Shown: positions 11,974-23,027 of the stretch, in pieces
How the letters are laid out: each line of letters opens with the position of its first letter
Position numbering within the stretch: the first letter of the stretch is position 1
Translations under genes and position numbers: made by a program
Notes under the pieces: model-generated
The model's input: the letters and a program-made list of their open reading frames with translations, nothing else
Told to the model about the DNA's origin: nothing
Database searches by the model: none
Origin: Bugulina stolonifera
Taxonomy: Eukaryota > Bryozoa > Gymnolaemata > Cheilostomatida > Bugulidae
Direction: 5' to 3'
Assembly: GCA_935421135.1 (NCBI GenBank)
Contig: OW285187.1
Span: 7,192,001-7,256,000, forward strand
Length of the DNA: 64,000 nucleotides

Positions 11974-14900
11974 GTCTCCACATGTTCAGATGTGGACGTA
12001 CTGATGGTAGCTAGGGACCATGTTGAAGCTACTATTAGTTCATCAGCACGACAAGGCGTTGTATCTCAGAGCAATGCTTTGATGGCTTTGTCCTCTCTCT
12101 GCTTAGTTGTCAGAGAGCAGCTAGTTAAGGATGCTGTTGGTGGCACTAGTGTACCCTCCAGTTTCCATAAATGGGAGCAAAATCTGTTACATGGTCTTAT
12201 GTCAACATCTCTTGGTCAACGTAACAGGTGTGTGGAATTTATTCTGTATCTGTATCTTTGTTCAATCTCAGCGGTCTTGGTTCTGCACATTGTGTGCATT
12301 CTTATATACTACTGTTCACTGGTTGATGAAAAATCACTGAGAACTAAAAGTGATTTTAAGCTGATGCTAGAATGTAGTTTTACTATAGCTAGGTTTTGAA
12401 GCTTGATGATTCTCGACAATTTACATAATGTTTTATTTATTGAATTTTAGAGTGTATTTGCCATGGTTAACACAGATAGATGATCCACTGATAGTTAACA
12501 CCAGCCTTTTATGTTTGTCGATGCTACCTTACGCTGTATATCAATCAAATGAGACCAGTCTATTGTCTGTGCTTAAACTACTCCAGGAGACGGCTCAAGC
12601 TCAAGGTATGTGAAATGTGTAAATACTTACCCCTCCCAAGACCTTTGATGCCATTCATACCAGTAGCTACGGGTCAGCTGAGTGATATACATGTATGTCA
12701 ATGTATATGTAGGTAGAGGCGGTGACACTGCATCAAATGCTGCCATCTCATTGGGATCGGTTCTAGCCAAACTAATCAAGCATGACTACCAGGATATCGG
12801 AGATTGGCAGGTAATTGGTAATAGTATCCTTTCCTCTCGGCTGGTGGCTCGGCTGGCGGCTCTGCTGTCTAGGGCTGCGGAGTGCTGTACAGGGCTGTCA
12901 TAACTCTAGTTCCGAACTACAATTTATCTGATCAGCCCCTTTTTATTTTAGTTACATTTAAAAACCTTATTTACTTGTATCTAGAATACAATAAATAGCA
13001 ATAATAAATGTGCTGAAGTGGAATTATCCCCTCCTTTGGTCAATACTGGTGATGTATGCTATATGAGAATTTGTTAGGGCTCACCCAACGGATATCGCAA
13101 CTCTGTGGAAGCTGTTGCGTCGTAATAAACCTGTCTGCGCCGTAATAAACCTGTCTGCGTTTGGAATGTACCCATTGCTATTGTTATAGATCATTAACAA
13201 GATGGATGAATGTGTACAGCATCTCTTTTTGGATGGTATTCTGCAACAGAAACTGTAAGTTGGTATTAATTCATATACTTCTATGAGACAGTGTATGCAT
13301 CCAACCCATAGCCTGTGCACTGATCACTGATAATGTGATGAGGAAGTGAGAAGAGGTCTTGACTGTACCGGTTTTCTTGCAGTGACCTACATGTATGTCT
13401 ACTACATGTCTGTTTATAGTGATGGATGTACTCTGGGTTTATTAAACCTGGTTCCTGTACTGCATGCTGATAGCAAATATACAAGCCTTGTCCAAGAGAT
13501 GTACGAACAGTTCAGAGGTCGAACAGAGCTATGTGAGGGTTCAAATCATGTATGTAGTAGTCACCAAGCTACATATGCACATTACCAAGCTATATACTCA
13601 TTACCAAGCTATATACTCATTACCAAGCTACATGTATATACGCGTTACTAAGTTATATACACATTTCCAGTTTCCTCGTCCCTATTTAGGCTATATCGCT
13701 ATATGTGATATTTTAACTCTGTCCCATATATTGTTGTTGCAGGTTGACTGGTATGCTCGAGGTGCTCTAGCCGCTCACCTACATTCGCTTAATAAATGGA
13801 GTGGAGAGATCAATGTGGAAGTAGAGTCACTTCTGCTACATCTTTCACAGGTATTACCAGCTGCTGATTACTCAATGTACACATGTACATGTACATGTAC
13901 ATGTGCACATTCATTCCCTCAGCTATTGCACACACTACATGGCTGTATTGGGTTAAAGGTAGAGTAATGGGTACCAATGTTTACTCAGGGCAAGCGTGCA
14001 CACCTGGGTGCAAGTGTACTGGTGGCTAGTTTGGCTCTGGACTACCACTCATTATCTGCTAGATGGATCAACTCTTTACAAGACTTACTTCTTCAAGATG
14101 GAGCGCTCCTCCCTAAACTACGTGTAAGTATGCTGACATTGTGATGTTGATAGTCTCACAGATGTTGTACATGTACCCACTGTGGTGTGAGATAAACAAG
14201 TAAGTTTTACATGTGTGCACTTAAAATTTGTATCTATAAATGTGTAACAAATAATCCATATATATGTTGCACATGTCTACTACAATACCTACTGGTATGC
14301 AACTTCTAGTGTATGTTAACATGTACATGTATAGCTAGATTATAATGCTTGCGTATTTGTATGCAGAGTGAAGAAAGTGCACGTGGTGTGGATACCATCA
14401 CCCTACAGGCACTCTACCATTTAACTGGTGCCAACCTAGTCCAGGTATATATTATATACTCTACATGTAGTTTTTCTTTATCATAATAGTATTTTGACTC
14501 CGTTATCCCTATCGTCTGTCGAAATATCTCAAGTTTTCCTTATGAAATATGAGGTGTATATTATGCTGAGTCGATGGAGTACATGTATGTACTGTGTTGT
14601 TATTTATTAGATATGTGCAGGTCAAGTAGTGTGAATTACCTTCTCTTGTAGAATGGGGAGACGATGCTTAACCCATTGAATATCTCTGTAGCAGAAAAAC
14701 TTGTGAATATGGTGCTCTCTTCTGATAACCCCAATATATGGATGGCTACCTCTATACACCACACTCTCCAGTCAGCCAGTCTCAACTTATCTGGTATTTC
14801 AATAGTTTATTGTATGTAATATAGAATATAGTATATCCAATGGCTTGACATCATTGGAGCTGTCTCCTTTGCTATTAATAAGGCAGATATTAGTTCAGTT

Positions 14901-17900
14901 ATATGCACCCTAATATGAAATAATGTATGGTTCAGTTTGTTGTGTAAGCCTATCTACATGTATAATAATGATACTGATGTTCACATTGGGGCCATTGTGA
15001 GGTGTCATGTCAATCAGTAATATACTTTTTACTGGATAGTTTTCTTACCATGATAAAAGTTTCACTGTTCTTTACTGCCAGGTCGAAGCACAGCTCAGAC
15101 ATACAAACACATCCTTCCTAATAGCTCAGTTCTGAGGCACACTATTGACTGCCTACACAGTTTCTCTAAGGCTACTATAGAGCTAACCAATCAGCAGCTA
15201 GCTGTGCTGCTCAGATGTGTAACACATGCTGCTGAAAGAAGACAACTTCCATCTCTACAATGGTCTGCCCTGCTGGCTCCGATGATGAGGCTTAGAATGG
15301 GGGAGGAATGTATGTACATGTACACTGTATTTCTCTATTTATCAGTGTGATACTGCTGGCACTCTACTGTGTATTTTTGGAGAATTTACTCACTGATACA
15401 TTATTCTAGCTATTGACTCCCCTGGTTAAAGTACAGTCATAGCCGATGTACGTAAATCTGTTACTTGCTCCTCTCCTTCCAGAAAGAGTGTAGAGTAGTA
15501 TACATTTATGAGTCTGTTGCAGTACAAGGTGAAGTACAGAGTCTGTGCATCAGGACTGCAGCATCACAGTGCAAGGGATGTCCTCTTTCCACCGCTTTTA
15601 TATCCAAGTGGAGCTCTCCCCAGCTGTATAACACTTTAACTGTAAGTGCGGCTCCACAACTGTTAGTATTACAACTGTATCACGCTTCAATATGTTATTT
15701 TATAGAGTATGAGAATGATACTAGTCATTGACAATCTATTCGCAGACTTTGTTTCAAGATTGTTGCTCCGTAGGTATTCTGGGTGTGTAAATTTGACCCA
15801 TGTAAACATCGCAAGACTTTAGTGTTGTACGAATTGCTACAAGGCTTTGCTTGCTTGCTTTGTATGTAGACAGAGGGACAGTCGTGTATGCTCGACTCAT
15901 TGGACAGATATGTGGATCAGATGAGGAAGGAGAGGCTAGTCATATTTAGAGATCAGTGTTGGCTCCCGACACTTGTACAGGTGTGTGTGAGTAAAGAGAT
16001 CATTGTTCGAATACATGTAAGCATAGGCTGTGCAAAGTGGTACATAACAAAATGGTGTCACTCTATTGGGCCGACAAGCTATCTATAGTACGCATGCGAA
16101 CAAGATGTATCTGACCTTTAGGGTGAGAAGATCACTCCTAAAATATATAAAACTACAATGGTTGTTGACAATAGCAGGAGTTTTCTTAGTTGGAAAAGTA
16201 TGGTCATGCATGTCATTGAGTGGAATGGGTGCAATTTATGTATTCTTACATACATTTAATATTATTATGTACATGTACAATGTACATGTAGCTTGCCATG
16301 CAACTTACCACATACTTTATGTATAATGTAGGAATATGAATATCGAACAACACTTGCTTAATGTATGCCTAATTGTACAGCATTAATAATTGTTGTTATC
16401 ATATTTTACTACGCGTGTTCTATTGCTGTGCTATTATGATTTTGTAATGGCTTACATGAATTCTCCTGACGATTACCATCAACACTTGTAATCAAGTATG
16501 AACATGCACCAACACCAGTGTTTCTCTCTGTAAATAATTTCGTAGATACATGTACATGGTATATACATGTATATATGTATGTGATGGACCATTGTGTTGT
16601 TATGTGCTATATTACCCCTAATTACCAGTGTTGCATACCAAAAGCTAAGTTTTACTACTGTAGCAACTAGATGGTGTATATACAAGTTTTCCAAAGCAGT
16701 TAATATGAAGGATATAGGATTGACAAATTCACACTACTATGCAACCTGCCAGGTGTCGCCACTTTGTTATGTACCACTGTGGGTCGGTGTTGGTAGATGC
16801 AACTTGCTACTCTTTGTAACTGTACTTGCTTGTTCATGTTTTATATAATTGTCTGTAGGAGTACAATAGGAGAAAGCACAGTGTGTCTGTACTGCTAGAC
16901 TCAATGCATAGAGTGGTCAAATCTGCCTCTCACTACGCTCCTTCCACTACAATATTTGTGTATGAAACACTCAACAAACTATGCCAAGGTCTGTCGTACC
17001 AGAGCTCTCACTATGTAAGTATTCTGGTGTATAACATAGGCAACTGATTTATGTACATAATATATGCATGCTTACTTGTAATAGTAGGCATTTATTCTAA
17101 TTAATGTTGTAGAGAAGTTGGCTTGTGTCATCTAGTGATCATTGTTTCAGGTGGAGCTTATAGATGGGCTGTGCAGATGTTTGGGAGAGAGCGAGAAGAC
17201 TCTTTCCACAGACATCCTCACGAATCTTAGTAATGATACTACAGCTCTACATCTGGTCTCTCGGCTGCTTAACAAGACGGCTAACCTTCATCTACTAGTA
17301 CCGTTAATTGAGAGTGTTGCACAGACAAGGTGAATCATTTTACTTCTGGAATAAAATAGCTTTAGAAATATGTCCTGTTGTCCATGTCCAAGTATATCCA
17401 AGCACAGTGTCACTGTCTTGCCACACCCACCTTTGTCTCTAGACCTAGTACCGTATGACTCCTACATGTTGCCTTGGGTCAAAATGACCTTGAAAGGTCA
17501 ACATTTTGATTATGCAAATGAGATAAAGAAAAATGCAACAAAATTGCTAAAGGAGGTTCCAAAAACAGAGTTTTTGAGATGCTTGGAAACATGGCAAGAG
17601 CACTAGAATCTGTGCATAGACTGCCAAGGAGCGTATTTTGAAGGTGACAGGAAAATTTAAGTATGTAAATGCATTCAAGTATCTCTACCAAAAAAGTCTC
17701 CCTAATTTTTGATCGGCCCTCGTAATGTAATAGATTGGTAGGAAATATAGCACTTAACTGATACAGATTTATTAATATTACAGTGACAGAGAGTGGTTAC
17801 TTTCCTTAACATTCTCCTCATGGAAGGCACTCACTAATGATCAGGCTATGGAGTTTATAGTCCAGTTACAGCAACTAACTCTCAAGTCTCAAGATCCACA

Positions 17901-18482
17901 GGTTCCTATTATACATGCATCTATAACATAGAACTAATGCGTAGTGTTACTTGGCAAATCTAATGCGTAGCAAAAAAAATTCTGGACAAGCTATTGGATT
18001 TGTCTTCTCATTTTTGTGTGATCAACAAGTGCTGACAACTCTAAATTGATGGTTATTCAGTTATACAGCCCTACATCTGGTGTACTCGTTTGCATGTTTT
18101 TCTATAACTGCACACATGTATTACCTTTATATTACTAATATTTGTAGTATGTAGACCTGTGGCTGCAGGTGTTATGTTGTGCTGTTATAAACTGGTCCCA
18201 TGGTAGACTGCAGTTGACCGAAGTAGATAGGTTACTTCCATTTTACCTCCAGAGGTTGATGGGACAGGCTCCTTGGTCACAGTTGAAGAATCAGGTAAAT
18301 TGGCACATTTCATGTCTACTGCTGCTGAGATGTTTTTCAAGTAATAATTAGATAAAGGCAAAGATATAGATGTTGGATCGTGTTTGGGAACAGGTAGACA
18401 ATATGTGCATGTACATGTCTAGTTGATCATTTCTATGTTTTAGACGCTCTCTTGGATGACTTCCATGAAGATGCAGATATGA
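11974..18482 (+). CDS. FOCAD: Focadhesin-like protein, C-terminal 761 codons (3' part of gene)
   Basis: Seventeen exons chain in phase: 11974-12227, 12451-12605, 12713-12810, 13190-13254, 13420-13549, 13743-13850, 13989-14123, 14367-14444, 14652-14793, 15082-15309, 15499-15641 (or acceptor 15482, which breaks phase), 15870-15980, 16859-17014, 17151-17329, 17784-17901, 18148-18294, and 18444-18482 with TGA. The product is all-helical, HEAT-like and without catalytic motifs. Examples are SVLRHTIDCLHSFSKATIEL, LQWSALLAPMMRL and APWSQLKNQ near the end. The order and style match the C-terminal half of focadhesin (about 1800 aa in vertebrates), the SKI-complex-associated relative of plant RST1; this is family recognition, not an alignment. 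The first exon here begins in phase 0 with no start codon, so about 1000 N-terminal residues must lie upstream or be lost. The tail faces OSTF1, about 0.7 kb away. Confidence 0.65.
13116..13163. repeat. Short tandem duplication
   Basis: The segment cgtaataaacctgtctgcg occurs twice in direct order in a focadhesin-like intron. Confidence 0.7.
13561..13660. repeat. Tandem repeat, about 20-base unit, 4-5 copies
   Basis: Units of the form attaccaagctatatactc with small variations lie in a focadhesin-like intron, directly after the donor at 13550. Confidence 0.75.
13878..13911. repeat. (acatgt)n microsatellite
   Basis: Several head-to-tail copies of acatgt form a self-complementary run in an intron. 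This is the densest example of the window-wide tacatgta motif. Confidence 0.8.
17365..17700 (+). pseudogene. mariner/Tc1-type transposase C-terminal fragment
   Basis: Inside a focadhesin-like intron, in sense orientation, a frame reads LPHPPLSLDLVPYDSYMLP, then LKGQHFDYANEIKKNATK and FLRCLETWQEH. After a stop comes a segment read as GAYFEGD. This is the mariner C-terminus around the third catalytic Asp of the DD34D triad (the aspartate in the PYD position), followed by the usual W..C....GxYFEG tail. Everything N-terminal is absent and there is an internal stop, so it is dead. Confidence 0.75.
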
Positions 18483-19185
18483 GTTGTTCCAACTTTACCA
18501 GTCTTCATAATAGGATCATTCCCACCCACTACTGAGCACTGACATTATTATACTTTATTTATATCATAAGTGCTTCATGCAATATAGCTGATATTACTAT
18601 ATTATTGAATATTTCTGAAGACAAATTGACTCGAATCAAGAGAAATTTTATAATACCTGGTCGGCCAGTGCATTCCCTAAGCAAGTGCTTTAGAGCAATG
18701 ACATCTCCATAATATACATGTATATACAAGTAAAAAGCTTGGTTGGTGCAGAGAGAAGGTTACATCTGCATGTATACAGTTTGGAAAAATTCCAGCTTGT
18801 AGCTATTATAATGCACAGTTGCTGGGAGGGTACACAAAAAGTTTGCCAACGTAAAGGTGAATTATTAATTACAGTCTTCTCATTCTGGTGCTCTCTATTG
18901 CATTGAGTAAACTGAATAAATCCTGTAATAATTATACATAGTAGACAATTTTATCAACACCAAATAAATTGGAAGCTTTCTTTAATTTTGAAAAATAAGA
19001 AATCCATGGTTATATTCTATGTTAGTATTATTGAATATTCTAATGTACAAAAATAATATAATAATATTATACAAAAGAGATGTGTTAAAATAATATATCA
19101 TTTTGAATTACATAAACTGATGCTGGAACCTGCCTATAGGTATTATGTATAGCATAGCCCTCTGATACAGGGTGTGTAGTTACAG
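18483..19185. other. Intergenic space between two convergent genes
   Basis: About 700 bases between the focadhesin-like stop and the OSTF1 stop. It holds AT-rich 3' flanks only; AATAAA-like words occur on both strands. Confidence 0.6.
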
Positions 19186-21171
19186 TTAGTCAGAGTCTTC
19201 TTCATCAATATACCCATCATCACTCTTGGATGTTCTTACTGCAAGTGAAAAGTGTATAAGGTACAGGGTTGTATATAAGGTACATAGCTGTAAACAAGCT
19301 ACACGGTTGTATATTATAAGGTACATGGTTGTATATTATAAGGTACATGGTTGTATATTATAAGGTACTTGTACATGTTTGTATAACACTGCTGAATGAT
19401 TTACCCTGATTTCGGCTTTTAACGAGCATCTTTGATCACAACATACATGTATGATGTGATAGTGCTCAAATATTGAGTTTTACGTTTTAATTTTAACCAA
19501 AATGTGAATTCAACCCTGGTAATGTTGTATTCCGGGAATTAGGATATTGGAAGTGAAGAAACAGTTGTTGGTTTAAAAATAGCAAACCATCAAAAAAGTT
19601 GACCAGCGACTTTTGATGAAAAAGTTAACCAATTGTGGTTATAGCTTGATACAAAAAGACTGTCAAGTGTTGTAGCTGTTGTAACTGAATATCATTACAT
19701 ACCTGCTCGTTGTAATAAAGCAGCACAGGCTGGATTTCGGGCTAGCTGCAATGGCGTCTTCCCCTCATTATTCTTTATTGTTGCATTCACATCTAGAATA
19801 AGGAGTTACATTTTATTTGCACCTTTATAATAAATATAGACTATTCAAGTTAACAGTTCAATCAAAGTTATATAGCATATCAATATTACAACTGTATCAG
19901 AACGCGCTACCACACAAACTAATCCACAGTGGCATGAGTAGAATTTCCACCTACTTCGATCCAGTAGTAAACTAACACAGTCTGCATGTCCTTTCCAAGC
20001 GCATGCGTGTAGAGGAGTATCACCCAATTTATTCTACAATCATATTGGCAAACAATAATAATATATTAAGGCAGAATACAAGAGTGTTACAACAGCCCTG
20101 CAAAAACATGCACTGGTGCAATATTTTGATGAATTGCACATGCATGGAACAATTTGTGTCAATCTAGTGACTACCCACCTGTGAGTCAAGTGAGATGTTG
20201 GATACACCCAGTAGAGTTTGAACACATTCTGTGTGGCCTCCATGTGCGGCCCAATATAGTGGGGTGGATCCTGCCTTGTCTAAACCATTAACAGAAACTC
20301 CATTTGCAAGACATTCTTGCATAAATGGAAGATTTCCACGTTTGGCTGCTTCATGTAACGGGTTATCAATGGCCTCCATACTTTCAGAAACTAAGTCACA
20401 ATAAAACAAAACATTAATTTTCCTAATTCAAATTTGCCAAAACATCCATTGACTGCATACAAGGTTTCTGAATATTAAAAAAACTATGGCAAATTGGAGT
20501 GCCTACATCTGTACTTACTTCATCGTCAATCGATTGGAACCTATAGGCATTTCCCCACTAAACTACAGCTTATATTTACACATGCCTATTGCCTACCATA
20601 GTTGCTTGGAATAAGTCCTGCTTTATTGTTGCATTTTGCTTTCCACCATCCATTCGGGTCGGACATATCAGTTATGTACAAAGTGTCACCTTCCTCAAAT
20701 GACAGCTCATCAGACTGGTTAGCTGTGTACTTGAACATTGCCCTTACCACCTTCACTTGCACTACATCAGGGAAACAATATCACTTTTAGGTCATGTTGT
20801 GACTATTGATAGGCCAGCATGTGGTTTTGCGTGGTAGTTTCTTTAAAATTTGAATATGCAACCGTACCGCATATCTACACGTACCTAAGCGGTAAACATT
20901 AGCATTGATAAGACAATTAGCAAGGATCACCATTTCCCATTACTAGATTTTATCGTGAAGGAAAACATCAGGTCATTCAATGTCTTCAAGAATAATACAA
21001 TGGTAATGCTTCAATGTTCATGTAGGTGAGTATATATTTATATATCAAATTAGGGTCCGATATGATATACATGTACATGTATGTTGAACAGCAATAAAGT
21101 CAAAGACTGCATAAAATCATGCTACCTCTCCGAGTTGGGGGTGGTGGTGGAGCAGGTCTGGCCACTGACAT
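19186..21171 (-). CDS. OSTF1: Osteoclast-stimulating factor 1 (SH3 plus ankyrin adaptor), complete
   Basis: Six exons on the minus strand splice in perfect phase: 21126-21171 (ATG at 21171), 20597-20761, 20179-20390, 19955-20033, 19703-19792, 19186-19238 (TAA). The product is 214 aa, the same length as the human protein. The order is a proline-rich N-terminus ([16 protein letters not shown]), an SH3 domain at about 17-71 ([35 protein letters not shown]), three ankyrin repeats at about 76-172 ([66 protein letters not shown]), and a short acidic tail (YIDEEDSD). OSTF1 is a cytosolic adaptor that binds SRC-family and other signalling partners. Nothing is broken. The DNA above the ATG shows no clear promoter element. 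Confidence 0.95.
19256..19378. repeat. Tandem repeat, about 22-base unit
   Basis: Units built on ggtacatggttgtatattataa repeat four to five times in the last OSTF1 intron. Confidence 0.75.
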
Positions 21172-22539
21172 GTTGGCAGTTTATCCTACAAATATATGTC
21201 AATTCCTTGGCGAGATCAGCTTTGGTCTAGTACCTTTGGTGTTCCTACCAATAAGAAAGATTGACCACAGCATATATCTCAAAGTCTTATCATATACAGA
21301 TACATGCATATATCTTTTCATAAATGCATTCCATGGTCAGAGAAAAATGTTTAGCTTTTGCTTATGAGTGCAAGTTTAACATAGGCTGATACCGTTGGGT
21401 ATCACTTATTCCCAATCTAACAGTATTGAATGACATTCACAGTCAAGAGCAAAGTAGAAGGCAGTGAGTCTTAGACACCATATTATTGAATCAAATAGCT
21501 GGCAAGACAAAATTAAATATTTCCACTAGAGCCAGCTAAATGCGATTTTATACTGTATGTTTGTGTAAAGGACTGTTTGAAATTTGGGGAAAAAACAAAA
21601 TTGGGAAAACTTATCCATAACTTATTCAAAATCACAAAATATCACAACCGTCACTGGAGATGACAAAGAGCCTACAGCAGCATATGGCTAGTTCAGTGAT
21701 CATTACAACAGCCATCACCCCAAAATTAAGGGAGATTAAAGGCCAAAGGGTATAATCTAACAATAAATAACCTAACTGTAGATAGCTACATGCCAACAAC
21801 CTGACTCTGACGCAGACTAAGTAGGATGAAACCGCCAGTTGCACAGTAAGTTGATGCTGAGTGTCATATCATCGAATAGGCGAGTCAACAAGTCTACAAA
21901 TAAAACCCTTTCCTATGTTCTGCCAGAATGAGTGGTCACTCTGATTTTGTAGGTTTCACTCAAGAGCTACTCAGATTGAATAGATCAACAGCACTTATTC
22001 TCCTCGCTCTGCCTACCTCTGTAGAGGCAGGATGTTCCGGGTCATAAAAGGTGCCTCAGATTTAATATCCTCATGGTCTAAATAATAGCTCCCACTGTTC
22101 ATATCCAACAGCAGGTGTAACATACTTGTGGCAAAGAAAAGTCAGCGATGAAGATCCATGTGCACAATAGAAAGGCTAGTCGAGGTGCTGGACCTGAAGA
22201 TAGCAGTCACCTGAACACGAATGATGCAGACCCTATAGCAGTGAATCAAGCAGGAATTGCCACAAGGCCACCGATCTTCTTCAGCTGTTTTAGGAGGGAG
22301 TTCCAGGTGTTAGCCATCTGGTATGAAACCTGTTTATGCCCACATGCAGAAGAGAAGAGACACAAGGGAAGACTAAGAGAAAAAATTATACCTGGTATGG
22401 CAGCGAAAATATCGCACTAATGTATCTAATAAGGATTTAGCCTTAGGGCCTGCAGTAAAACTACACCTCAATCTACATGAGATATATTATGGTATAAAAA
22501 TAGATTGCCTCACATGATGTGTAAGATTAGAAAAAACCG
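21172..22539. other. No supported gene upstream of OSTF1
   Basis: Mixed sequence with short frames only. A 90-codon plus-strand frame at 22148-22420 has no recognisable domain. The OSTF1 promoter should lie at the low-coordinate end, but I see no TATA box or initiator that I would defend. Confidence 0.3.
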
Positions 22540-22935
22540 GTGGTTATGCAAATTTTCAGCAGTTTGCTGTTTTTGCGTTTCAGATTAGGATTATAGAAAA
22601 CTGTTGTGATCACTATGTGATGCAGAATAGTATGAGGCAGGTTCTCTTCTTTTCGCAGGTCTTGCTAGCACAGAAATTTAACATCTGCTGTTCATGTTAT
22701 CATTGTATACAGAGGATAGCGTCTGTCTTTTTTTGAGAGAGCTCGCATTATTAAAAGAGAGTCTGAGATTCTTTCTTCTGTATCTCAATGTCTGTAATCC
22801 AATATCAGTATGCCCTTATGAGACGCCATACCACCCTTTGATGATTTTAAGAAACCTGATGTCTTTTTCTTGCACAAATTCCACCTCATCGCTTGTAGTA
22901 GTTTCTGCTGGGTCCCACAGGGCATCAGCATACTC
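22540..22935 (-). pseudogene. Old LINE fragment, downstream part of the interrupted reverse transcriptase
   Basis: In the minus-strand frame directly after the younger LINE's tail one reads EYADALWDPAETTTSDEVEF, then VQEKDIRFLK and LQTLRYRRKNLRL, with stops. This is the region after the polymerase domain in CR1/jockey-type ORF2 proteins (LEYA.xVWDP ... VQ..A.RF ... L..L.L..RR). Its upstream continuation is at 27086-27325 on the other side of the inserted element. The lower limit is uncertain. Confidence 0.65.
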
Positions 22936-23027
22936 TTGTCTTGTCTTGTCTTGTCTTGGTTAAGCTCCTAGACCCCAGGGTAGGGGAAAAGAGGAACTAT
23001 CAGAGTTGTAGGTCATTTTTTTTTTTA

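Noticed and set aside
12811..12903. Extension of the focadhesin-like exon past 12810
   Set aside because: The gtaattgg after 12810 works as a donor, the next exon joins in phase 0, and the extension ends in a stop.
15746..15773. A 28-base microexon between two focadhesin-like exons
   Set aside because: Including it breaks the frame; the exons at 15641 and 15870 join in phase without it.
22148..22420. 90-codon plus-strand frame
   Set aside because: Protein-like in parts, but no motif, no splice sites, and near old LINE remains.
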